Assembly (NCBI GenBank): GCA_947846985.1
Contig: CANTUZ010000004.1
Span: 47,043,672-47,107,671 of the forward strand
Source of the DNA: Fratercula arctica
Taxonomy: Eukaryota; Chordata; Aves; Charadriiformes; Alcidae
Direction: 5' to 3'
Length of the DNA: 64,000 bases
Position numbers and translations under genes: made by a program. Positions 35,373 to 45,130 of the stretch are shown piece by piece; the first letter of the stretch is position 1; each line of letters begins with the position of its first letter. The notes under the pieces are model-generated. The model saw nothing but the letters and a program-made list of their open reading frames with translations, was not told where the DNA came from and searched no databases.

Positions 35373-36048
35373 TTACTTGGGTTTGCCCTTCGGGGCACCA
35401 TTGGGCACTGGCACTGGAATGCTGTATTCTAGGTCTGGAGCAGTCTTGGAAAATGTGGCTATGGAAACCATGTCTTCTCCGATGTCCACCTGAGACCTGT
35501 GCCTGCAAATGAGCAGCTTCTTCAGGGCCCGTTGGAAGTCCCGGTTCAGGAAAGCATAGAGCATTGGGTTGATGGTGGAGTTGCAATACCCTAACCAGGT
35601 GATGATCTTGAAGGTGTCAACCAAGACCGTGCTGGTGGAGTCAGTGCCTCTGGCGGCGAGCCAGACATTCAGGACAAAGTACGGCAGCCAGCACAGCACA
35701 AAGACGGAAATGATAATGCTAATGGTCCGCGTGGCCTTGTTCTCCAGCTGCAGATGGTTCTGCCGCTTGCTGTTGGGGTGGTAGTGAATCTCCAGAGTCT
35801 GAGACATGATACGAGTGGCCTTGAGCCGTGAAGCTCGGTAGATGAAGAAATACATGCTGCACATGACCATGAAGGGGACGAAAAATGCCAGAGCAGAAGC
35901 CACGATGGCAAAAATCCAGTTGGTGACAAAGATGCATTCTCTGCCTGCATCAAAGTCCACCCCAGGGATCTCGTTCCAGCCTTGCATGACAGGAAGGAAG
36001 GAAATGAGGGAGGAGTATACCCAGACCATGCAGGTCATCGCGATGCAT
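35373..36048 (-). CDS. 5-HT4-like receptor, coding exon 3 (TM4 to C terminus)
   Basis: The acceptor is tttcacag|ATGCAT (minus strand) and the stop is TAA at 35373-35375. It encodes residues 150-374: TM4 (MVWVYSSLISFLPVMQGWN), an ECL2 cysteine in GRECIFV, TM5 with VPFMVMC, a short third intracellular loop, TM6 CWLPYFVLNVW, TM7 and a tail of about 45 residues after helix 8. The tail ends in the proline-rich VPVPNGAPKGKPK. Confidence 0.93.
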
Positions 36049-39000
36049 CTGTGAAAGGAAAGAGACAGGGAGGGACGAGAGGGTCCGAGTTATTTCCAGT
36101 TGAGAACACCCAGTACGATTCAATCCCCATGGTAACCCGTGTGGGATATCACTGCTCAGCAGTCCCACAGGGCTTGGAGAAGTGACCGAGCAGGGAAAAA
36201 GCTGGGGTACAAGAAGTCCATACGTGAATACCTCTAACGACTGGGTAATTGGGTCTGTGGCTTATACAGAATTGGTGTGAGTGTGAGGAGTGCTCAGAGC
36301 TGACTGAAAAAAGAGGAGGAAAGGTTTTACGGGGAATTTTTACTAGTATTTATACCAACAACATCTAGATTTTTCTATTTGGTTTCAGCTTTAAATACCT
36401 GGCCGTTATCCTCTGAGGAGCAATAGAAGAGCAGCTGATGGACACTAGATCTGCAGTACCACTGCGACAGCCCCCTCCTCATTTTGGCAGCTGCCCGCAC
36501 TCCACAAATGGTACGCAGCAAGAGTTGCAGTGGGGAAAACATCCCCAAAAGAGCCTGAACCCCGCCTTGTAAAGCACCCCGCAGCTGCAACCTCCTCTCT
36601 GCCCATCCTCAGACAGCTTTCCCCACCCTGCAGTCCTCATTTCAATGTTTCCCATGAAACCTTGACAGGAGCTTAGAACCTTCACCTGCTTTCTCTCCAT
36701 TTCCCCCATGAAAATCATGAGTTTAAGAAGGGGAAGACTACAGCTACATGCATTCTCCTGGGTGTCATTTCCCCTGGTCCTTGGGGAAATTCCCATGAAA
36801 TGCCTGCAAAGGGCAGAAGTTGTAGGTACGAGCCAGCCCACACCACTGGTTTCTACCCCCTTTTTTAGCCCATCCTTAGCTCCAAAAGTGCTTTCCCAGG
36901 AGCACCATCAAACCAGCTCAGCTGCATTCTCCTTTTCTCCTGCTCCACATTAAAATTTTTCTGCAAAGTTTTAAATGGTGCAAAGATCCCTTTGCCGCAT
37001 TGCTCTGCTTTGGGGCAGCAGCTGTCAATAGCTCATTTGGTCCTTAGTCAATAGAGGCCATGGGCAAGTAAAAATTTGGAGGGACCCAAAGTGAGGAGCA
37101 ACTCCACTCACCTGCCACGGGACATCCTTCTTGAATAGTGGTACGGGGTCACCACAGAGCAGTATCTGTCCAGGCTAATGAAGCACAACGTGACGATGGA
37201 CGCAGTGCAGAACATGACGTCAAAGGAGATCCAGACTTTGCAGAACAGCTTCCCGAACAACCACATCCCTGTCACCTCATAAATGATACTGAGGGAGACA
37301 ACGTGTGGAAACCAAAGTGAGAAGGACTGATTTCAGGCATGCATTCCAGCCTCCACTGAGGTAATTCTGCATCTTAACATGGAGGTACTAAAGGTGGGCG
37401 TGCAGCCTAGGGAGGCTCAGTTAGACAGCAGAGATTCATCCTCAAAGTTCCACCCAAGGCAGTAACCCACAGGTGGAGTGTGGCTGAAGAAGACCAAACC
37501 TACGCTCCTTGCCTGCACTCTGTTGTATGTGGGTGCCTTGAGAGAGGTGTTTTGTGTCCCCCCCAGAGCTCCACAAATTTACATCTGCACAGCCTCATTT
37601 ATCACAGCTTTTTCCAGTGCCCTGTTGCAGCACAGACTTTTATGAATTCTCTCCAGTTCCTGGGGCATGGAAGACTCTCCCTCCTCCAAGAAACTCGCTT
37701 TTCATCTGGTCTCATGCTACAAAACTAGAGGATTTCAAGTCTTGGTTTAGAAAAGAAAAATCCTAGGAGGAAGCCTATGCGGTTTGTACGTTATGTAGCT
37801 CACAAATGCCTAGCGAGGTAAACACACCCGCAAAAAGCGGACATTATGCCAAAATTATTTCTAACAGAGTCAAGAGGGACCTGTAAGAAGTGAGCAGCGA
37901 AGGAAGGAACATATGGCAGCTGTAGGAAGGCTGATGCATGTTTCTATAGCATTCAATTAGATGCCATTCCCTTCCCCTTCCTTTCACCGGCTTTCTGCCG
38001 CTCCTGGGGTGCTGCTGAAATAGCCATTGTGTGTGAGTTTGATGTGAGAGGCTGAGTAACTGCCTAGTCCTGCAAAGCTTTAATTACCCTGTAACTTCAC
38101 AGCTTGCTCATCAAACACAGTGAAAGTAGGGCTGCTGCTGCGCTGCAGTGCACTCAGGTGGGCGATGCTGTCCGGCAAGGGCAGAAAGAGTCAACTCGAT
38201 GTCAGAAGAGTTAGAAACCAACCCCTGCTCTGCACCTAATTAGCAACAACTCATTAAAATGACTTTTGGAAGGTTCTTTTAGAGAATAACTAATGTAGTT
38301 GGGTACAGCGCTGGCTGAAGGGGCCCCCGCCCTCAGCAGCTTTGTGTTATGCAGGATGCTACGGAAAAGTTCAAGCAAACATTGATCTACAGCAGAACCC
38401 ATCCCTACACCGCGGTGGCCTCCACATGGGCAGCGTGGAGGCTCCCACTGCGCACACATGGAAAGGTTTCGTGGCTCTTTTCTGCATGGGGAAATGAGAC
38501 ATATGGAAGTTGAAGCATGGGTCCAGTAACAGGCTTGGGAGTCTTGACGCCACTCCTCAGAAGTCCTCCTCATCTCCAGAGATGATGCAAAGCCTTTGGT
38601 GTTCACACCACGGCCTTCCAGAAGTAGACCATGCTGCTGTCAAGAACATCCCTGCACACAGATCCCAACTAAGCAGGTTCCTAGCTCTCATGCAAACGCA
38701 TCTAGTGAGATGTGCCTGATCTGGCAGATGTTCTCACAGCAGAGGGTAGTGGGTACCTGCTCCCTCTTCTCTGAGGTAAAAAGTCCCTGCAGCCCAGAAA
38801 TGGTGCTGCTTAAAAAGGAACAATAAAAGCCCAAAGAAACGCACAGTTTGAGCAGAAGTGAAGTCACCTCCGTGTTTCGCTTGTACTTGCAAAAGAAAAG
38901 AGTAGCTGGAAATATTCAGCCTGGAAATGGCTGAGCTGGCTGGAGTACCCAGATGACAAGCTAAGCAAAGCTGAATCACTCCTGCAAACAAGCCAAACCA

Positions 39001-41676
39001 GGAACAAAACAGAAGTCTTACGAAATTAAGGCACCAGGTGACAACCTTGTTTTTCCTTCCTGTCACAAAACCTCTTTTTCCTGAGCCAAAGTGGCTCCTA
39101 AGGTAGTTTCTTTTCCTTCTCATTGGCATATGGTAACATGCCCACCAAGGAGCAAAGTGCAATTCGAAAGAGCAATATAGATACGAAGCTGAGACAGTGG
39201 GAAAGAGGTGGACCAACAGCACCCCATCAGCAGGGCCGGACAATGCCTGATGGAGCCAGCAGGGTCCATTCCTCACCACGTGGGCCACCGAGAGATGGCA
39301 AGACTTCACACCAGGCAGCACCAGGGCATTCAGGAGGGGCACAAAGCATCAATCGTGCTCTGCTCTTTGCTCCCCTTCATAATGTTTTTTCTTTTTGTTA
39401 AATAAGACATCGCTCTCCTAGGTGGGCTATTTTCTCTCTGGCTGCAGAGCGAAGCCATTGGTGTCGTCCCCCCCCCCGTAATGCCCTCTACCATCCTTTG
39501 ATATGACAAGGGGTAATGGTTTTAAACTGAAAGAGAGTAGATTCAGACTAGATAGAAGGAAGAAGGAGGCTGGTGAAACACCGGCACAGGTTGCCCAGAG
39601 AGGTGGTAGATGCTCCATCCCTGGAAACTTTCAAAGTCAGGCGGGATGGGGCTCTGAGAAACCTGATCTAGTTGCGGATGTCCCTGCTCATTGCAGTGGG
39701 ATTGGATTAGATGACCTTTAAAGGTAGCTTCCAACACAAACTCTTCTATGATTCTCTCATCTTTCCCCTCCCTTCATATTCTTCACAGCTGTGGTCCCCT
39801 CCCCATCCCTGTTGTGCCCTTCTTCTCCTTTCTTGTCAGGTGTGAGAAACCACAGACAGATTTCCCAATGAAACATATTTTCAGCTGCTGCTTCTCATTC
39901 CTTCCGTGCTTTCCTGGGAGCCTAGAAGTAGGAATTGTCCGATTTCCTTCCTCTTTGCATTCCTGAGTAAAACCTAGTGCCAAATTCCCTCCTTCTCCTT
40001 GACAAGGAAGAGGTCTTACTCCAGTTATGGGGGTGCTATCAGTCTTACAGGAGGAAATTACAGCTGCTGAGACACCTACCTGCCTTTGCTCTTCGCTACC
40101 TCTCCCATCACCCAGATTGCAAATACCACATCAGTAGGTGGTAGGCAGAAGAAATGAGGGTGATGGGTAACTGGAAATGCCCAAACTCCCTTGAGAAGAA
40201 AAAGAAATCAAGGATAGAGACTTCCAAGCATGAGCTAAACATGGAAATACCAGAGGAGTCATCAGGTGAACAACAGGCAAATTCGGAGAGGAAGCAGTTC
40301 CAGCAATTATCAGCTGGAACTCGCTCCAGAGCAGGAGTTGTTCAGCTTTTGTCTTCTTTGAGCAAAGACGGTGCTGCCATTCCTGGGAAAGATGGGGGTA
40401 ATGGAGAAGGTAATCTCCTGTAGGGATGGTTGGAGTGGGTGGAAGAGCAGGGGATGCCGTGCAGTCCCAGAGAGGAGCCCTTCAGACACCTGGGCTGGAC
40501 TGGGATGAAAAGCCCTCATTTCTGGTCTTAACAAGAACATGGAAAAAGAGAGGAAAAATAGCCCAAGGAAACACCAGGCAGCAGAAAAATTGTTGCTTTA
40601 GCTAATCTTTGGTGTCTGACACACTGTTTTTCTCTTTCTAGGATGCTGAAATGGTCTGCTGCATTTTATTGCGGTGACCTCATCCATGTAGTGGGAAACA
40701 TCACATCTTCTCTTGGGAAAAAAATAGCGTGTGCTACTGTCAACGGGAGCACGCGGGTCGTTTCTGCATCCCCTCTGGGCAGGGCAGGGGGAACCATGCT
40801 GTTTTGCAAGCCCTGCAGACTCCACTGTTCCCAGTTGCAGCCCAGCTCCAGCCCAGTTTAGCCTGGTAGCTGGAAATGGGGAAGGAAGCAGACAGCCAGA
40901 CTGCTGCAGCCACGTCCGCCAGGTCCTCACCCACACACACACTGGGAGCTGCTGGTGATCCTCAAGGAACAAGATCAGCCAACTTGGAGACCCCTGTCTG
41001 GCAAAAAGCCACTTCTACAATCCCATCTTTCTCCAGCGTAGAGCAAAACCCCCACTACCAGCAATACAAATCTCCTGGTTAAGTCACTACCCTCATTCCC
41101 ACCGACTTTAATAGGGCAGGAGAGGTTAGATCATCATCAACTAAGCTGCAATCCAAGTCCCTTGGGCAGATATTTGTAGCACCAGGTGGAGGGGAAAGAG
41201 ACAGGTGACTACAGATGGATGATTTCAGAACCTGAACTTAAAACTTCACCAAGTTTAGAACTGAAATTTGCAGTAATAGTTTTTAAAGGGCATCATTAAC
41301 TGCCTTTTTTTTTTTTTTTTTTTTTCACCTGACACTATAAAATTACCACTCAGTTTGGAATTGCTTGTTGGGAAAATACCACTCAGTGCCAAATTTGAAA
41401 GCGTAGGCAGCCCTGTGAGAACTAAGGCACAAAATGTGAAAAGAGTTCAGCTTCTTCACATTGCTCCAAGAACACTAAAAAAGGTTCAGGCCCCGGCTTT
41501 ACACAAACCTACGGCCATTTTCCAGCACAAGACAGCCAGATTCTACAAGTAAACTGATTTATGGATTTGTTTTACCATGTTTTAGCCAGGTAGTGAAGTC
41601 CTATAAATATAAACCTCGAGTAGGGAGAACTGCCCTCTGAAGTGCCTCTTTGTCAATTAAATATAGGGGGAGCCTA

Positions 41677-41709
<33 letters not shown>

Positions 41710-42644
41710 CAAACAAACAAACCAAAACAAAACACAAAAAAACCCAGGAATTAATTTTCTTACATTAGTAAGGAACTTCATCACTTTTCCCTCCCACTAC
41801 GAGAAAATAAAAGATAAGGTTAAAGAAATGTAAAATCAAAAGCACAGAATTTAACTCCACTGATTTCAATAGTCATTCTTGACTAAGAAAAAATGAGCTA
41901 AAAATATACTCCGTGATTTGCTCTACCTAGGATCAACACAGTCGTTACAGTTAATGCTGACAGTCCCCATCTCACATTCCCCAAACACTCAGAGCACGAA
42001 AAATCATTTATCATCGATGCTGACCCCACATGCAGGGCAGAGCTAGTCTTGGAAGAGGGGACTCATCATGCTGGAGCTGTCATAAAAGTTCAGACCAGCA
42101 GCCGGAGTCCCTCTATAGCCAACAGGAATAATATACCCTTGGGGAGTCTCTCTCCATCCATTATAATGGGACCCATTATAAAGGGTAGGGAAACTGAGGC
42201 ACAGAGGCACATACAATCAGTGGCTCACAGTTACGCTCTTTGGAGAGCCCAGCCCCAAGCACAGCACGTGAACTTCTAGCCAGCCCTGCTGGAACAGCGG
42301 CCGCTCAGCTGGGAGAAATGAGGTTGCACGCACACACCACCCTCTGATCTTACCTTTACAAGCACTTCTTACCTAAAGGGCATGACCAGGCAAGCTACGA
42401 GGAAATCTGCCATGGCTAAGGACATGATAAACATATAGGTGACGGTGCGCAGCCTCTTTTCCACCACCGGGCAGATGAAGACTACCGTATTTCCCAGGAG
42501 TGTGATCAGATCAATGAGGGTCAGTATCAGCCCGATGACCACCTCCTGGAGGCCGATCTCTCCCCAGTTGCCACCTCCTTTCACAAAGGAGGAGGCAGCA
42601 GAGGAGAAATTAGAGAGCCAAGATTCATTTTTGCCCATCAGCAT
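35373..42644 (-). CDS. 5-HT4-like class A aminergic GPCR, three coding exons
   Basis: Joined exons 42644-42373, 37288-37112 and 36048-35373 give 374 residues in consistent phase. All amine-receptor landmarks are present: sequons N6-E-S and N12-F-S; TM1 LLGN; TM2 SLAMADFL; disulfide pair C107/C188; the amine-binding aspartate D114 in TM3; DRY 131-133; P208 in TM5; CWLPY at 269-273 in TM6; NPMLY 310-314 in TM7; and a Cys (C331) after helix 8 for palmitoylation. It shares with human HTR4 the stretch SFLPxMQGWN after TM4, Ser at 5.43 (S201), Asn at 6.55 (N277), WLGY in TM7 and YAFLN after it. It lacks the Asp/Thr pair that binds histamine in TM5 of HRH2. It is therefore probably a plasma-membrane serotonin-type, Gs-coupled receptor, but the ligand is inferred. 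ATG 42638 is an alternative start two codons in. A 5' UTR exon is expected upstream on the minus strand. Confidence 0.9.
37112..37288 (-). CDS. 5-HT4-like receptor, coding exon 2 (TM3 and DRY)
   Basis: The acceptor is tccctcag|TATCAT and the donor is GGCAG|gtgagt on the minus strand; it is 177 nt. It encodes IIYEVTGMWLFGKLFCKVWI, SFDVMFCTASIVTLCFISLD and RYCSVVTPYHYSRRMSRG: end of ECL1, TM3 with the amine-binding Asp, the DRY motif and ICL2. It has no initiator of its own and was found by reading the gap between exons 1 and 3. Confidence 0.93.
39500..39756 (+). mobile_element. CR1 LINE 3' end, truncated
   Basis: It contains the CR1 3' region 'ggggtaatggttttaaactg' followed by 'gttgcccagagaggtggtag' and ends with TTCTATGATTCTC at about 39744-39756. 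A C-run sits just upstream. It lies inside the larger receptor intron, antisense to that gene. Confidence 0.9.
41680..41745. repeat. AAAAC/AAAC simple repeat
   Basis: A run of AAAAC units passing into AAAC units, then back to A-rich sequence. It lies in the receptor intron. Confidence 0.85.
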
Positions 42645-42661
42645 CTTCCCACTGTTAAAAT
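42373..42661 (-). CDS. 5-HT4-like receptor, first coding exon (N terminus, TM1-TM2)
   Basis: A strong acceptor with a long pyrimidine tract, tctctttcag|ATTTTAAC, precedes 17 nt of probable 5' UTR and the ATG at 42644 (alternative ATG 42638). The donor is CCCTTTAG|gtaaga. It encodes MLMGKNESWLSNFSSAASSF, then TM1 (GLILTLIDLITLLGNTVVF) and TM2 (TYMFIMSLAMADFLVACLVM). The acceptor means that at least one more 5' exon exists. An in-frame Met at 42713 is inside the intron and is rejected as start. Confidence 0.9.
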
Positions 42662-43092
42662 CTGAAAGAGAGGAAAGGGGGGAAAAAAAATAAACGAGGA
42701 CTTTAATGCACATGACTTGTAGGTCTATGAAAGGAAGTACAGGAACAATGTTTATACTTCATTTACTTCAAGAAAAAGCCACACACCCTGCTGTGTCTGT
42801 GCCATCACTGTCCCATGGCTATCAGTCCCTTAGAAGTGTCTGAAATCCTGACGGTGGTGATAAATATGCAGCACTGGCTGAAGTCCTTCATGGCAATTAA
42901 AAGCCCTCCTGCGAACAAAAATGCATCATCAGGTGAAGCGTGATACAACAACAAAGCAAAATAATAATAATTTAAAAAAAAAAAAAAAAAGCAAAGCACT
43001 GAGAGCAGAGGGAGGACAAACAAGCAACCGAAATTCAAAATCAAAGCAGCTCTGCTAAATCCCATGGAACAGCATGCCATGTCCACAAAATA

Positions 43093-43155
43093 TGGGCTTG
43101 GAACTAGATGATCTTTAAGGTCCCTTCCAACCCAAACCATTCTATGATTCTATAT
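43093..43155 (+). mobile_element. CR1 3' tail fragment
   Basis: The stretch 'gggcttggaactagatgatc' to 'cccaaaccattctatgattc' is the diagnostic terminal part of CR1; only about 63 bp remain. Confidence 0.88.
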
Positions 43156-43959
43156 TCCGATTATCATCTTTGCCACCCACAGACCAGGCGAGGCTGCTTG
43201 CCCAGGCTGGCTGCTTTCATAACCCCACTATTCAGTACATGCTCTGCCCTGGCTCGTCCTGGTACTTTTTTAGGCTCTGAAGTTAAGAGCTTTACTACCA
43301 CGGAGGGCAGCTCCATCCTACAGTCTGAGTGGCCGTGCAGAGCTGCCAGCGTCCACACAGGGAGCTTCAGGCAAGTAACTGAGGCATCTCAGGTGCAGCA
43401 GTGACCTCACACTCGTGTCCCCTTCTGTGCTGGGAGAGGATGCTCCCAACTCCGTAATGAGGGACGTTTAAGTCGAGGAAATTCACATGCTTGTGTCCAC
43501 AGCTCCATTCCCAGACTTTGACCAAGTGGTGTCACAGGTACCTGGGAAGGGGGGACCCGTGCGCTGCAAAAATTCCGGCAGTTCAAAATTCACTGGTGTG
43601 GCTAATGGGAACACAAAGGCAAAACTTGCAGCGAAAAGAGAATTATACAAATATTTCCAGACATCAAAGTGTTAACATTTAAACACCACCACTTCTCCTG
43701 CAACTGGGCTCTGCTTCCACAGTACCCTCATGTCAATCCGACATCCCCAGGGCATCACTACTAAATGCAACATGAGAATGGGTCAGGATTAATGTCCGTG
43801 TAGTCCAACATGCCTTATCTCACAGTGGCCAGGCTTTGTCTTAGGAGAATTATAAGAACAAGGCAACGTGTATCAAAATTTACCCAATGCCTGGTTCTCT
43901 TCCAGCAGCTTATGATCCAGAATTACCTCTAAATATGGTTTCAAGGACTTGTAAGTCAT

Positions 43960-45130
43960 GAAGGTGTTAGGTTTTCCCTTTGGCTCACGCAAACTTTTAA
44001 CATCCATGACCTCCTATAGCAACAACTTCCACAGCTCAGCTATACACCGTGCAAAGAAACACCTCTTTCTGTTTGTTTTGAGCCTGTCACCAGATAGTTT
44101 CACTTGGTGCCCTTCCTTGTATTGGAAGAGACATCCTGCAAGCAATCCCCATCCACTCTCTCAATGCCACTGGTGGGCTCTTTAATCTCTGTCGCATCCC
44201 CCAGCCACCTCATCATCTCTTGGTCAGGCTGAGGAGCCTTCTCCAGCTTGCTCATTCCTCATACAGAAGCGATTGCCGTCCCCTGGCCATCCCTCCTGCT
44301 CTTCTGAGCCTCTGAGATGGACCAAAACGGCAAACAATCTCCAAGAGGTAAATGCACTGTGGATTTGTATCAGGCCGTAATGATGTTCTGCGTTTTGTCC
44401 TGCTTCCCTTTCATAACAAACCCTAACGTGGTTTGCTGCTTTTGATTGTCACTTAGCACCGAGCTGACCTTCCCACAGAACTGCCTATCGCTATCCAAAG
44501 ATCTCGTCCCCGAGCAGTAACGGTCAGCTCAGAGCCCGCTGCTTTACATAGGAAAACGGGGTGAAATGAGGAAATTAGGTTCTCTCCATCTTCCTCAAAC
44601 TCCATCACTTCACAGCTCAATTTCTTCTTCCATTTTAATGCTCGCTGAGCCTCATAAAAGCTTATCTGCAGTTCTTTAAGTCAGGCCTTGATTAAACTTT
44701 GTTTCACCTGCAGATATCATCCCTTCACGATTCACAATTTTTCCAGTCAGATATTTATTGAAGCCCACGTATCCCAGCCCCTCTCCCTGTAAAGAGCATT
44801 GCTGACCTCTCTTCCGCACAGTAATTCACCACCCACTCCCCCCCTGCATTTTACCTTTTGGACAAGTATTTATTCACACAAGGAACTTCCTTCTTGACTC
44901 AGGACTATGGAGTTTCCTTAAAGGCCCCCGCCATGAGGGACCATATTAAAAACCTTTCAGAAATCCAAGCAGTCTACACCAACTAGATGCTTCCCATCCA
45001 CACGCTTGCTGACTTCTTCCAAGAGCTCCCACATGATTGTGAGGCTGGCTGCCTTTTGTGAAATACCGACTTTTTCCTTGGAGGTAATCATGTATTACAC
45101 GCACCCACTCATCGTTTAGAACTCTCAGCT
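43960..45130 (-). mobile_element. Ancient, degenerate CR1/L3-like LINE
   Basis: Read on the plus strand, several patches match, in the right order, the reverse complement of an old amniote CR1/L3 element. They are 'tttctgtttgttttgagcct' with 'ttcacttggtgcccttcctt' (about 44066-44118), 'gaggagccttctccagctt' (about 44231-44250), 'tttcagaaatccaagcagtc' (about 44956-44975) and 'cacgcttgctgacttcttcc' (about 45001-45020). No open frame survives. Boundaries are approximate. The element is far more diverged than the other CR1 copies in the window. Confidence 0.65.

Larger units (their letters stand above)
36049..42372. other. Introns of the 5-HT4-like receptor gene
   Basis: Two introns, 36049-37111 and 37289-42372, flank exon 2. 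The larger one holds a CR1 tail (39500-39756), a poly-T run (41309-41326), an AAAC-type simple repeat (41680-41745) and short random ORFs. The longest, 38734-39342 on the minus strand (202 codons), has no recognisable domain. Confidence 0.8.

Noticed and set aside
38734..39342. 202-codon minus-strand ORF in the receptor intron
   Set aside because: Long for chance and in the transcribed direction, but shows no recognisable domain, repeats or related sequence; no splice sites tie it to the receptor.
41680..41745. AAAC-type array considered as a CRISPR-like or structured repeat
   Set aside because: Plain simple-sequence repeat without spacers; nothing CRISPR-like exists in the window.
35373..42644. 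Trace-amine receptor or HRH2 identity for the GPCR
   Set aside because: Trace-amine receptors are usually single-exon in the 7TM region. The TM5 residues that bind histamine in HRH2 are not conserved, while HTR4 signature positions are; HRH2-like remains a second choice.
42645..42713. Upstream in-frame Met (42713) as receptor start
   Set aside because: It lies before a strong pyrimidine tract and the acceptor at 42663-42662, so it is intronic.
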